NCBI GenBank assembly: GCA_023416585.1
Contig: JAEZHM010000120.1
Location: forward strand, 14,305 to 78,304
DNA length: 64,000 nucleotides
Reading direction: 5' to 3'
DNA from: Bacillota bacterium
GTDB taxonomy: Bacteria; Bacillota; Clostridia; Christensenellales; Aristaeellaceae
In this document: in pieces, positions 33,094 to 41,742 of the stretch
Layout of the letters: every line of letters starts with the position of its first letter
How positions within the stretch are numbered: the stretch's first letter is position 1
Notes under the pieces: model-generated
Seen by the model: only the letters and a program-made list of their open reading frames with translations
Told to the model about the DNA's origin: nothing
The model's database searches: none
Made by a program: the position numbers and the translations under genes

Positions 33094-34035
33094 CTACGCC
33101 ATCTTCATTTCAAATCCATCCTGCCTTTGCTGTGCCATTGTCAGGTCATCATTCCAATCTTTGGCCTGCGGGACAAGCCGCTGCGGGAAATATCCTTTTT
33201 CAACAAGCTGATTTTTTAATCGGTCACTTGCTTTGTGACCAGCTTCATCGTTATCCAGACACAGTGACACATTGCATAGTTTCGGGCACTGCTCCAGCAT
33301 CCACAACATCGCCTGTCCACCGACACCGCAGAGAGCCACATAGCTATGCTGCTGCCAATTCTCCGGGTGCAGGGTAATAAAGGACAGCATATCAACCGGA
33401 GCTTCAAAAACATACAAGGTATCGCTTTCTCCGAACCAGTGAAAGCTGTACCAGGGATCGCAACCATCCACATTTCCTTTGAAGCCAATACCCTCGGTAT
33501 AAAGCCCTCGCTTGTGGGCATGTCTGGCAGTACCGGTTTCATCTATGCCCACAAATACAGCATTGTGGTATTCCTTATTGCCATCCTTGGATTTCTCACA
33601 GCTCTCATACAGGAGCTTTGCTTTGGCAAAAAAACTGACCACCTCCCGATCAATGAGCCGGGTTTTGACCAGATAAGCATAGGCACGGCGCATATCGCTG
33701 TGAGGATTCGGAAGTGCAAAGGGCTTTTTCACTTCCAGTTTCCTTTTCTCTGCGGGACGGTAGGCTTCGCCCTGTTCACCGCCCAGCAGCATGGTTACGG
33801 CCTCGGGAAAGGAAAGACCATAAAACTGCTTTACAAAATCAATAGCATACCCACCGCTCTCTGCGGAGTGATCGTACCATTCGTTTCCTCGGACGGTGAT
33901 GCTGTGATCCGATGCAAGACGTTTTTCTCTGCCTGACTTGATTAGCTTTTCACCCCTCATTTCCAAAAAGCTCACAAGGTCAACACTGTTGGCGCGCTGT
34001 TTCTGCTCATCCGTAAAATGTACATATGCCCCCAT
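33094..34035 (-). CDS. DUF3991/TOPRIM primase-like protein
   Basis: The 313-residue protein combines an N-terminal zinc-ribbon-like/DUF3991 part (SVDLVSFLEMRGEKLIKSG, GNEWYDHSAESGGYAIDFV) with a C-terminal toprim fold: VFEAPVDMLSFI provides the glutamate and VSLCLDNDEAGHKASDRL the DxD aspartates. Such proteins may prime the incoming strand after transfer. It follows the relaxase gene and a small basic protein. Confidence 0.85.
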   Translation of the reverse strand: MGAYVHFTDEQKQRANSVDLVSFLEMRGEKLIKSGREKRLASDHSITVRGNEWYDHSAESGGYAIDFVKQFYGLSFPEAVTMLLGGEQGEAYRPAEKRKLEVKKPFALPNPHSDMRRAYAYLVKTRLIDREVVSFFAKAKLLYESCEKSKDGNKEYHNAVFVGIDETGTARHAHKRGLYTEGIGFKGNVDGCDPWYSFHWFGESDTLYVFEAPVDMLSFITLHPENWQQHSYVALCGVGGQAMLWMLEQCPKLCNVSLCLDNDEAGHKASDRLKNQLVEKGYFPQRLVPQAKDWNDDLTMAQQRQDGFEMKMA

Positions 34036-34046
34036 GGAGACACCTC

Positions 34047-34169
34047 CTATCTGTGGCGGCAGCCGATTCGATGAAAAAGCACCGGACGTTTTCCTGCCCG
34101 ATGCTGATTTTGATTTATCATTATCTTTTTGGTAGACTGCTGGTTACATTTCTTTTTCTGTTTGTTCAT
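34047..34169 (-). CDS. Small basic protein between relaxase and primase
   Basis: A 40-codon frame encodes a very basic peptide starting MNKQKKKCNQQSTKK. The ATG 34169 is preceded by GGAGGAATCC, a strong site. Its stop lies 11 bases before the primase-like start. I do not recognise it; the charge suggests nucleic-acid binding. Confidence 0.55.
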   Translation of the reverse strand: MNKQKKKCNQQSTKKIMINQNQHRAGKRPVLFHRIGCRHR

Positions 34170-34185
34170 CGGATTCCTCCAATCG

Positions 34186-37068
34186 TTATAAAGACATGGT
34201 TTGCTCCTGATCATCCCTTGCGTGACCCTGTGCCTGCTTCTTCTCCCGGAGCTTACGCAGGAGTTTCCGGTCTGTCCGCTGACCAAGCGGTTTCAACGGC
34301 GGTGCATTATCTGAAAAAATACGGCTCATATGATGCAGCAGGCGGGTGCCTGCCATAATGGCAGAAGGGTCTTTGAAACTGTCCATATGGTCGAGGAAAA
34401 ATTGGGCATAAATATTTCCCAGTGCTGCCGAGAGGGTAAACCATCGGACAGCGGCAGCCTTGTCCTTTTGGACTTCTTTTCCCATCAGATACAGCTTGCC
34501 GAGGGTGTACTGCGCATATTGATTTCCCTGTTCAGCGGAAGCTGTCAGAAATTGCAGGGCAGCCTGTATATCCTTGGGCGCATCCTCGCCCATGAGATAA
34601 ATCTTGCCCAGCCGGTACTGTGCAAACTGGTTTCCCTGACCGGCAGACCCTTTCAGGTATTCCAGAGCTTTCGGGATATCTCTCGGAACATCTTCCCCTT
34701 TGAGGTAAAGGGTGCCGAGGGCATATTCGGCAAACTGATTATTTCTTTTTGCAGCAAAGGTGAGCCAGCGAATGGCTGACTCCACATCTTTCAGCACACC
34801 ATCACCGCCAAGATACAGCTTTCCGAGCCGGTATGCAGCAAAGTCATTTTCCTGTTCTGCTGACATTGTATAGAGCCGTACTGCCTCGGAGATATTCTGC
34901 GGAACGTGCTTTCCCTTTTCATAGAGCTTGCCGAGAAAATATGCGGCATAGGGATTCTCAGCCTCCACCGCTTTCCAGAGATAGTCGAGGGCTTTCTCCA
35001 CCTCCTGTGGCTGTGCCCTTTCATCGGACAGAATAAGTTTCGCAAGCTGGTAGCAGGCAAAGGGATTTCCCACGGATGCCGCCTTTTCAAAGTATTCCTT
35101 TGCCCTGGCTTCATCCTTGTCTGTACCTACACCGTTCAGAAGCATCCAGCCCAGCCGGTATTGGAGCTTATCATCATGGCTCTGTTCCTCCATGGACACA
35201 AAGCCGAGAAAGGCTTCCTTGAAGCGGCGGTCAGAATTCTGCTGATTTTTCACACAGCCGATTCCTTCCCGCAGCATTTTTCCCAGCTCAAAACTGGCAT
35301 AGGGGAAGCTCTGATCCGCAGATAGGGTGTAGAGGGCAAATGCGGTTTCATGATCCTGATCCACGCCTTTGCCATGGTAATACAGACTGCCAAGGGAATA
35401 CTGTGCGTATTTATAATTTTCATCCGCAGACAGGGTGAGCCAATCCGCTGCCTGCAGATAGTCCTGCTCCGTGCCAAGTCCTGCGGCATACATTTTGCCG
35501 ATACGGTACTCAGTATATTTCCAAGGCTTTTCTTCCTCTGAGAAATGGAAATCAGCAAGGGCCTTTTCGTACCAGCGGTATGCTTCATCGGCATCCGCTT
35601 CGCAGCCAAGACCATCCGCAGCCATTCTTCCGAGGTCATACATGGCGAGAGGATTTTCTTTTTCCGCTTCTGCGAGAAAGAGTTCGAGCGACTTTTGAAA
35701 ATCCTGCAAAATCCCAGCATCCCCATCACCATATAAATATTGTTTTGCCAGCTTATACTCGTCTGTCCACCAAGAACCTGATGATTCCTTACTGGCAGAG
35801 GCTTCATTCCGTTCTTCAGCAGCCGGTTCTCTGAAATCATCATCAGGTTCCTGATTTTCGTCCTCTGTCATTTCATCGGAAAGTATCTTCCGCTCATCCT
35901 CTGGCTCCGGGAGAGCCATATCCAAGGATGCCGTTTCCTCAAAGGTCATGGAGCCAATCAGCAGTGCTTCCTGAATAACCATGTTCCGTATGGCTTTGAA
36001 CTCATCACAGTGTGAAAGAGACGGCGGGTCTGACGGAGTTTCGGTGTAGATGGATTCAATTCTACCCCTGACCTCCCACCACAGGCCGTAGGCTTTTGCA
36101 ATACGGTTGTCCCTCCCAAGCTCATCTACGATTTCGTCCACCACATTTTTAAGATCCGCCTTGAGGTAGCCATATTGCTTTTTTCCGTAGGTGTTCTGTA
36201 AGCGTTCCGCAAGGTGGATGATGAGTTGCTCCATACGGCTGCTTTGCAAAACACCGTTTTTCATTTGCCGGATGCATTCATGCATTGCTCCGGCAGCTTC
36301 TTCCTTCAAGGCATCCCGCCGCTGGGTCTTTTCTCCGTAAAGGGGAATGAGCTCTTGACGGAAGATTTCATTTGCAAGAGAAGATTTCAATTTTCTAATA
36401 CCCTGTCTGGTGAGGTAGCCCTCCCTCGGTTCGGTGCTGTAGCAGATCATGTGGATATGGGGATGATGGGATTCATTGTGAAAAGCTGCATACCACTTCA
36501 GATGGTCAGGATGAATTTTTAAGTTCTCGGCAAGCTCCATGGCTTTGGAGGAAAGCAGAGCTTTCCAAGCAGCAGCATTGTCATAGCCGATTCTGGATGC
36601 ATCCTCCCGGCGCAGAGAAATAATCGGTGTCCATACATTTCCTGTGTGTTCTGATACTTCTTCGGCAACCTGTGACAGGATGAGTGATTCATCCCCGGCA
36701 GTGAACAGACCGTGGCAGTCAATTTTTTCGACACGGGGACGGTTTGCAATGTAATCCAGATACTTTTCCCGGCCGCTGATTTTATCAAGGTTCTGTTCCA
36801 GTGCGATGGTGATAAATTCAGAAGCATTTTTCCGTTTGGGATTTTCGCAGTAGTCCTCATATTCAAACAAATCCCTGGTATCGGGAAACTCCCGGAGGAT
36901 CTGTACAATCAAATCCTTCTGCTTGTTTGTGGCATGCCAAAGCTCTCGGCCATTTTCCATCTTTTCCACGCCGTCGCGGGTGGCGATATACTTGACGAGG
37001 TTATGCAGATGGGCGGCTGTCTTTTCGCCTCCTTTGAGATAGGGGCACTTTAAAATGATTCGGGCCAT
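34186..37068 (-). CDS. MobP-type relaxase fused to Sel1-like repeats
   Basis: This 960-residue protein nicks oriT and leads the strand into the recipient. The N-terminal ~300 residues are the relaxase: a metal-binding HNESHHPHIHMICYS motif (histidines 197-206) and an upstream helical part with YIATRDGVEK, typical of the MobP3 branch; the nicking tyrosine cannot be placed with certainty. After an acidic linker (about 390-430) come roughly ten Sel1-like repeats of about 36 residues (for example AQYRLGKIYLMGEDAPKDIQ) to about residue 905, then a basic tail. Sel1 repeats form a superhelical scaffold for protein binding, presumably contacting other transfer proteins. It overlaps the MobC-like stop by one base. 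Confidence 0.9.
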   Translation of the reverse strand: MARIILKCPYLKGGEKTAAHLHNLVKYIATRDGVEKMENGRELWHATNKQKDLIVQILREFPDTRDLFEYEDYCENPKRKNASEFITIALEQNLDKISGREKYLDYIANRPRVEKIDCHGLFTAGDESLILSQVAEEVSEHTGNVWTPIISLRREDASRIGYDNAAAWKALLSSKAMELAENLKIHPDHLKWYAAFHNESHHPHIHMICYSTEPREGYLTRQGIRKLKSSLANEIFRQELIPLYGEKTQRRDALKEEAAGAMHECIRQMKNGVLQSSRMEQLIIHLAERLQNTYGKKQYGYLKADLKNVVDEIVDELGRDNRIAKAYGLWWEVRGRIESIYTETPSDPPSLSHCDEFKAIRNMVIQEALLIGSMTFEETASLDMALPEPEDERKILSDEMTEDENQEPDDDFREPAAEERNEASASKESSGSWWTDEYKLAKQYLYGDGDAGILQDFQKSLELFLAEAEKENPLAMYDLGRMAADGLGCEADADEAYRWYEKALADFHFSEEEKPWKYTEYRIGKMYAAGLGTEQDYLQAADWLTLSADENYKYAQYSLGSLYYHGKGVDQDHETAFALYTLSADQSFPYASFELGKMLREGIGCVKNQQNSDRRFKEAFLGFVSMEEQSHDDKLQYRLGWMLLNGVGTDKDEARAKEYFEKAASVGNPFACYQLAKLILSDERAQPQEVEKALDYLWKAVEAENPYAAYFLGKLYEKGKHVPQNISEAVRLYTMSAEQENDFAAYRLGKLYLGGDGVLKDVESAIRWLTFAAKRNNQFAEYALGTLYLKGEDVPRDIPKALEYLKGSAGQGNQFAQYRLGKIYLMGEDAPKDIQAALQFLTASAEQGNQYAQYTLGKLYLMGKEVQKDKAAAVRWFTLSAALGNIYAQFFLDHMDSFKDPSAIMAGTRLLHHMSRIFSDNAPPLKPLGQRTDRKLLRKLREKKQAQGHARDDQEQTMSL

Positions 37069-37496
37069 TATTCTTCCGTCTCAGGACTGCTCTGGAAATC
37101 CACCGCATCATCCAGACGGATTTTACCTCTGGTTCGTTTTACTTCAGCAACGCACCGCCCACGGAGCCGATACAGTTCCTCATCGGTAATCTCCAGCGTG
37201 GTTGCCAAAAGATGCATCATCATACTGATTTCCACTGAAAGCCTGAATAAATTATTTGCCACCCGGTTTTCGGTGTTCTGCAGCGTGCCTTGTATAGAGC
37301 CCAGTAGGGTTTGGGAGAGGAAGGTTGTACTGCTTTTGCTGCCCAGATAGCCGATGTAGAAATCCACTGCCTTTGAAATAAATTCGGTATGATTCTTCAT
37401 GTCATTTGCCGCCATGAGCGATTCCATGTTGGCAATCATTTCGGGATAGAGCCATGCGGTGACTCTTTGCTTCAAGTCATTATTTATCTTTTTCAT
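37068..37496 (-). CDS. MobC-like relaxosome accessory protein
   Basis: The 142-residue protein starts MKKINNDLKQRVTAWLYPEM and has a ribbon-helix-helix-like N-terminus followed by helices with ENRVANNLFRLSVEISMMM. The size and position directly before the relaxase match MobC/auxiliary relaxosome proteins, which bind near oriT. The start is ATG 37496 behind AGGAGAGGTG. The non-coding region just upstream holds repeated motifs it could bind. Confidence 0.75.
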   Translation of the reverse strand: MKKINNDLKQRVTAWLYPEMIANMESLMAANDMKNHTEFISKAVDFYIGYLGSKSSTTFLSQTLLGSIQGTLQNTENRVANNLFRLSVEISMMMHLLATTLEITDEELYRLRGRCVAEVKRTRGKIRLDDAVDFQSSPETEE

Positions 37497-37499
37497 CGC

Positions 37500-37926
37500 T
37501 TCACCTCTCCTATTTTTTGATGTATCACCTATAACAGCACCTTGCAAAGCCCTCTAATGCAGGGACTTTTGGAGGATTACAGCACCCTCCAGAGCCAAAA
37601 TCCCCATTTACAGCACCTTTTTTAGGTTGGGGAAATACCGCTCACCGTATCTGAAAATCCTTGGTTTCTCCGTAAAATGCGGGCGGTACTGCCGTCCGCT
37701 GTGATCGCAAGGGGCAGTTTACAGCTCCTTGCTTTATCCTGCTCTTTTTTCGACCATGGTGAGCTGCAATATTCGGGAGCTGATACGCTTATTCAAACGT
37801 CCTGTACAAAGCCCTCACGTTGCTGTTTGAGCCGGGGACAGGTGCATGGATGCCACCCCGCCTGTCAAAACGGTACATAGGGGCGAACAGGGGGGGCAAC
37901 GGCGGCAATACATCTGCTGTGGCATA
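37500..37926. other. Non-coding region upstream of mob genes, oriT candidate
   Basis: This 430-base stretch without a supported gene carries the motif ACAGCACC several times: 37532-37539, 37580-37587, 37610-37617, and a variant ACAGCTCC at about 37720-37727. Short inverted repeats around TTTGGAGGATTACAGCACCC and GGCGGTACTGCCG are also visible. Repeats next to mobC-relaxase genes are typical of oriT. The nick site cannot be placed from this sequence alone. Confidence 0.5.
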
Positions 37927-38187
37927 TCAAATCTCAGATGCTTCCTTCGACTGGATTGGCACTGCCGTCTTAATATTTTCCTTCTGCTTTTTCGCCTGAG
38001 GTGCAGGTGCATCATCCGTGGTTTCATCAATGTACTCTCGCACCGGGGCGGGCACATATTTTTCATAGAGCTTTTGCAGGGCATCTGCAAGCTCCTGTTC
38101 GATGGACACATCCTTTTTGTCCATATATCGCTTGGTTGCCCCAAGCTTTTGAGTCTCCATACTAAGCGTAATATTTTCCTTTTTCAC
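37927..38187 (-). CDS. DUF6103-like small protein
   Basis: The 86-residue protein begins MKKENITLSMETQKLGATKR and contains DVSIEQELADALQKLYEKYV and PAPVREYIDETTD, a pattern frequent in clostridial conjugative elements. I choose GTG 38187, nine bases after AGGAGG; an ATG directly touching that site is less likely. No known activity. It leads the gene group upstream of the oriT candidate. Confidence 0.65.
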   Translation of the reverse strand: MKKENITLSMETQKLGATKRYMDKKDVSIEQELADALQKLYEKYVPAPVREYIDETTDDAPAPQAKKQKENIKTAVPIQSKEASEI

Positions 38188-38207
38188 TTTACACATCCTC
38201 CTGTTAA

Positions 38208-38576
38208 TCAAAATCCGATAAATCTCATGTGTGGTTCAAGCTCTGGTTCCTGTCCGCTAAAGACAGGAATCTCAGAAAAAAGCTGACTATATTCTGCAAT
38301 TTTACTTTTGCTGAGAGAGGAAAACTCCCCTTCCGGGGTGGTGTCACAAACGAAAAACGAACCGCAGATGATGTCTGCGCCAAGTCGTCTGTTCGGCTGC
38401 ATACCGTTTATTTTACCTTCCTCATTGCAAACCACGACGCAGCCGTTTGGGAAGCTGATGCATTCAATCAGCCCTCCCACCTCTGCCTGCAAACCAGAAA
38501 GGTCATTACAAATTTCCTTTACAGCAGGCGGCTGGCCTGGCTCAATTTTCAATACTTTAATCATATTTGCCTTCAT
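38208..38576 (-). CDS. DUF3846-family protein
   Basis: The 122-residue protein has the pattern MIKVLKIEPGQPPAVKEI, then LQAEVGGLIECISFPNGCVV and PNRRLGADIICGSFFVCD, characteristic of DUF3846. Members are common on mobile elements; function is unknown. ATG 38576 follows AAAGGATG. It lies between the M23 peptidase and the small DUF6103-like gene. Confidence 0.8.
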   Translation of the reverse strand: MKANMIKVLKIEPGQPPAVKEICNDLSGLQAEVGGLIECISFPNGCVVVCNEEGKINGMQPNRRLGADIICGSFFVCDTTPEGEFSSLSKSKIAEYSQLFSEIPVFSGQEPELEPHMRFIGF

Positions 38577-38590
38577 AAGCGCATCCTTTC

Positions 38591-39679
38591 TTATGGTAAA
38601 TAGCTTCTTGGATTTTTCTTTTCTCCGTTTATCCGAACCTCAAAATGCAGATGGTTTCCGGTACTTCGCCCTGTCGAGCCGACCTCGGCAATGATCGTTC
38701 CGGCATCGACACGCTGCCCCTCAGTCACCAGAATTTTAGAGCAGTGTCCATAGAGAGTAACGAAGCCGCCGCCATGATCCACCATCACATGATAGCCGTA
38801 ACCACTGCTTGCGTAGCGTACCACATACACTGTTCCCGGCAGTACCGAGCGGATGGGAGTGCCTTTTCCTGCGCCGAGGTCAAGACCACTATGCCCTTTG
38901 GTCTGTCCGGTGAATGGGTCTTTGCGGTAGCCAAACTCCGAGGTAACCATGCTGCGCCAATTCTCACCGAGCGGTGAGCAGAAACCGTCTGCCCCGATGA
39001 ACGGTGCAGACGAAAGGGGCAAGTCATCCGACCACTTGTCAAATTCATCGCCGTAGGTCGGTGCAGGTCTGCCATACAGCACACGATAATAGATTTCCGT
39101 GGCGTTGATTCGGTTTTCCTGTGTGACTGCTATTCCCATGGCAGAGGAAACATTTGCATACACCACGGACAGTTCTCTAATGGGAACCGCCACGATATAG
39201 GTTTCTTTATCGGTTGTTCCATCTTCATTTGTGACAGTGCGTGTGCGCTGCTCATAGGTGACAAAGCAATCCACAAATTGCCTGTGCCCAAGCCTTGAGG
39301 GACTATCTGCGCCGAAGAACAGAGAATAAAAAATAGCCTTAACCCTTACCGAGTCGAGGCTATCCCCAGCTTCCATTTCAGCATTCACTGCAGCAATAGT
39401 GCCGTCCAAAAGAGTGAAGCTTCCACGCATATCTTCAATATATCCACGATAATCCTCTGGAACATTGCCGGAAATCGCACCGCCGTTAAAGCACAAGCCC
39501 ACTGCAGTATTATTGTGGTCTGCTGTGCTTGCAAGCAAAGAACAGATCATAACTATTGCTAAAATAAGGGGTGACAGCACTGCGGCAATAATCCAGAGGG
39601 CGGTTTTACGAAAGCGTTCATCCGAGAGTGCGGCAGCGGCGGCCTTGACTGCGACTGTAATCGTTGCGGGATCAGCCAT
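38591..39679 (-). CDS. Membrane-anchored M23 peptidase of the conjugation machinery
   Basis: This 362-residue protein has one membrane anchor (residues about 26-50), an extracellular middle region, and a C-terminal LytM/M23 domain with GHSGLDLGAGKGTPI (first zinc histidine and aspartate) and HLHFEVRINGEKKNP (HxH). It should cut cell-wall peptide bridges so the transfer channel can cross the wall. All expected zinc ligands are visible. Gram-positive conjugation systems commonly include such an enzyme. Confidence 0.9.
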   Translation of the reverse strand: MADPATITVAVKAAAAALSDERFRKTALWIIAAVLSPLILAIVMICSLLASTADHNNTAVGLCFNGGAISGNVPEDYRGYIEDMRGSFTLLDGTIAAVNAEMEAGDSLDSVRVKAIFYSLFFGADSPSRLGHRQFVDCFVTYEQRTRTVTNEDGTTDKETYIVAVPIRELSVVYANVSSAMGIAVTQENRINATEIYYRVLYGRPAPTYGDEFDKWSDDLPLSSAPFIGADGFCSPLGENWRSMVTSEFGYRKDPFTGQTKGHSGLDLGAGKGTPIRSVLPGTVYVVRYASSGYGYHVMVDHGGGFVTLYGHCSKILVTEGQRVDAGTIIAEVGSTGRSTGNHLHFEVRINGEKKNPRSYLP

Positions 39680-39683
39680 ATCT

Positions 39684-40181
39684 TCACCACCATTTCAATC
39701 CGCTAAAGCCGAATAGATTCTGCTGCTCAGGCTCTCTTTCCATAAGCTGTTCAGTGTACTCAACTGCCTGTTCTAAAACTGAGGTATCAAAGCCTGATGT
39801 CTTGTAGCCTTCACGGATGGTATTGTAGTAAAAATCGGAAGGATAGCCCAGCCGATGCCCCGGTGTCATCACATAGACCATAGCCGAAACAGTCTTGCCG
39901 TCCAGGGTCAGCTCCATGGTCTCTTTATCATAAAAACTCGGATAGCCTTCGTAAATATCCAGAGCCGCCTCATCCTTCGGTGTAATCTTCCACAGCAAAA
40001 CAGGAACAGATGCACCCTCGCAAGGCTCAACGGTAGCTACAGCCCCATTTTTTCCACCACGAAACAGCAGGGCGTAATCCTTTATCTCGGAAGCTCCCAC
40101 CACCTTGGCAGCAGGACATCTTTTTGCCATCTGTGGCAGGTTGAGATTGCTGCCGTAGGCAATATACAGTTTATTTTTCAT
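39684..40181 (-). CDS. Gamma-glutamylcyclotransferase (AIG2-like) protein
   Basis: The 165-residue protein has the substrate loop LYIAYGSNLN and the catalytic-glutamate region ALDIYEGYPSFY of the AIG2/GGCT fold. Such enzymes release gamma-glutamyl units as pyroglutamate. It starts ten bases after an amidoligase-like gene, and the two probably act as ligase and cyclotransferase on the same gamma-glutamyl bond. Confidence 0.85.
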   Translation of the reverse strand: MKNKLYIAYGSNLNLPQMAKRCPAAKVVGASEIKDYALLFRGGKNGAVATVEPCEGASVPVLLWKITPKDEAALDIYEGYPSFYDKETMELTLDGKTVSAMVYVMTPGHRLGYPSDFYYNTIREGYKTSGFDTSVLEQAVEYTEQLMEREPEQQNLFGFSGLKWW

Positions 40182-40191
40182 AGTGCCTCCT

Positions 40192-41229
40192 TTACATTGA
40201 CATAGTAAAAGCGGAGGACTGGTTATCCTCCGCTTCTATAATAATTTCTGTTATAGCTTCTTCTGGTGGTGCCTGCATCTGTGCCCGCTCCGCTTCACGC
40301 TTCTGCCGCAGCCGTTCTCTCCGTCTTTGGGCCTGTGCAGGGTCTTTCCATGCAATACATCCCTCCAGATGATCCAGCAGATGCTTACGTGCTGTTTTGA
40401 ATTCATCCCCGATCATACCAAGACGCAAAAGCCACACTCGGAAGGTATATTTTTCATTGCTGGACTGCGTTTTTACAGGGCTTGCTGACCGTTGGTTGAG
40501 CGCCTGTGCGGTAATGGCAAGGCAGAACTGAACATATGCCTTAATCTTTCCGGCATGCAGCTCCCCATTAAAAGCGCGGAATTCCACCGTGCCTTTTTGG
40601 AACACGCTGTGCAGATTGAGACAGTGATAACGGCTGGAATGATAGTGTTCCCGGCTTCCGTCACTGCCGTTGTACCAGATACGCTTTAGTTGTTCACGGG
40701 TTGCAGGCTTCTGACGGTTGAGACGCTCTAAAAAGCTCGGGTCGATTTTCTGACAGTAGCTGGTTTCCCTTCCTCGCGAAACCTTCAATGCCTTGTAGAT
40801 CATGTCCTCCTTGGCCGCCATGATGTTAACCAGATTTCTGAGCTTCGGAGCTTCAAAGGGGGCGGCATTGATGTGGATATGGATACCGCAGGAGGAATTA
40901 ACAAAGGCTCCGGCTTCCCTAAGCTTTCGTACCAGCTCCTGCACTGTTTCGATATCTCTGTACTGACAGATAGGACTGACCAGCTCCACGCTGTAGCTTC
41001 TGTCAGCACTGATTTTTCTGCGTCCCTCTTTTCTCTGACAGTCAATGCTGCCGTCGCTCATGACCTTCCATTTTCGGTCAGTCGTATCCTTTGCAAAATA
41101 GGCATCGTAAAAGCTGCCCTCATATTCCTTGGTTGTACCGAAATATTCGGCAATCACATCGGCGGCTCGGCTTCTTGTAATCCCGGTCATTTCAATTTCT
41201 ATTCCGAAATCCTGACCCTGTATCTCCAT
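40192..41229 (-). CDS. Amidoligase_2-family enzyme
   Basis: The 345-residue protein opens with FGIEIEMTGITR and contains SCGIHIHINA and GTVEFRAFNGELHAGKIKAY, the carboxylate/metal-binding blocks of the glutamine-synthetase-like amidoligase family. Family members are predicted to join an amine to a carboxylate with ATP; no substrate is proven. It sits next to a gamma-glutamylcyclotransferase gene, a pairing that comparative studies have reported. The tail (RRRERLRQKREAERAQMQ) is strongly charged. Confidence 0.85.
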   Translation of the reverse strand: MEIQGQDFGIEIEMTGITRSRAADVIAEYFGTTKEYEGSFYDAYFAKDTTDRKWKVMSDGSIDCQRKEGRRKISADRSYSVELVSPICQYRDIETVQELVRKLREAGAFVNSSCGIHIHINAAPFEAPKLRNLVNIMAAKEDMIYKALKVSRGRETSYCQKIDPSFLERLNRQKPATREQLKRIWYNGSDGSREHYHSSRYHCLNLHSVFQKGTVEFRAFNGELHAGKIKAYVQFCLAITAQALNQRSASPVKTQSSNEKYTFRVWLLRLGMIGDEFKTARKHLLDHLEGCIAWKDPAQAQRRRERLRQKREAERAQMQAPPEEAITEIIIEAEDNQSSAFTMSM

Positions 41230-41242
41230 TTACCCACCGCCT

Positions 41243-41722
41243 TTACCACATCCTGTGCTGCAGGGTAAGGTCTTCCTCCTGCATGAGTCCTGCTGTTTCC
41301 GCAGCGGAATTGATAAAGCTGCAAAGCCTTTCCCTTCGCCAGGTATCAATCAAGCATCGGCCGCATTCCTCATTAAGCGCATTGATTTTTAGAACCGTAT
41401 CGCGCAAACATTCTGAAATGGCGGCAGGATCACCTTCTGCGGATACGAGATCATCAATGTACTCATCCAGAATATTTCCCATCAAGGACACATCCTCCGG
41501 GGTATAATGATAGCTTCCGGCATAGGGATTGGGGTATTCCTTGCCGTCCATGCAGTAACGCAGATGCTCTAAAATATAAGGGCGTTCCTCATTCTCTGCC
41601 TTCTGGTACTTCTCCATAAAGGCTAAAATATCCGCTTCCCTGTTTGGGGTGTAGCGGATAAAAGACAGCATATCTTCGAGGATGCCCGCCTTGTTCTCTT
41701 TCTGATTTTGAAGCTTTTCCAT
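41243..41722 (-). CDS. Hypothetical ICE protein upstream of the amidoligase
   Basis: The 159-residue acidic, probably all-helical protein contains MLSFIRYTPNREADILAFM, YCMDGKEYPNPYAGSYHY and CGRCLIDTWRRERLCSF. I do not recognise it. ATG 41722 (GGGAG upstream) is preferred to an ATG overlapping the VirB4 stop. It may be translationally coupled to VirB4, and it lies next to the amidoligase, so it could be a substrate or adaptor; that is speculation. Confidence 0.55.
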   Translation of the reverse strand: MEKLQNQKENKAGILEDMLSFIRYTPNREADILAFMEKYQKAENEERPYILEHLRYCMDGKEYPNPYAGSYHYTPEDVSLMGNILDEYIDDLVSAEGDPAAISECLRDTVLKINALNEECGRCLIDTWRRERLCSFINSAAETAGLMQEEDLTLQHRMW

Positions 41723-41742
41723 GGTTTTTTCTCCCTTCTTCA

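Noticed and set aside
34186..37068. Sel1 repeat stretch considered as a DNA-level tandem repeat or CRISPR-like array
   Set aside because: The periodicity is in protein (about 36 residues); the DNA units differ and there are no spacers.
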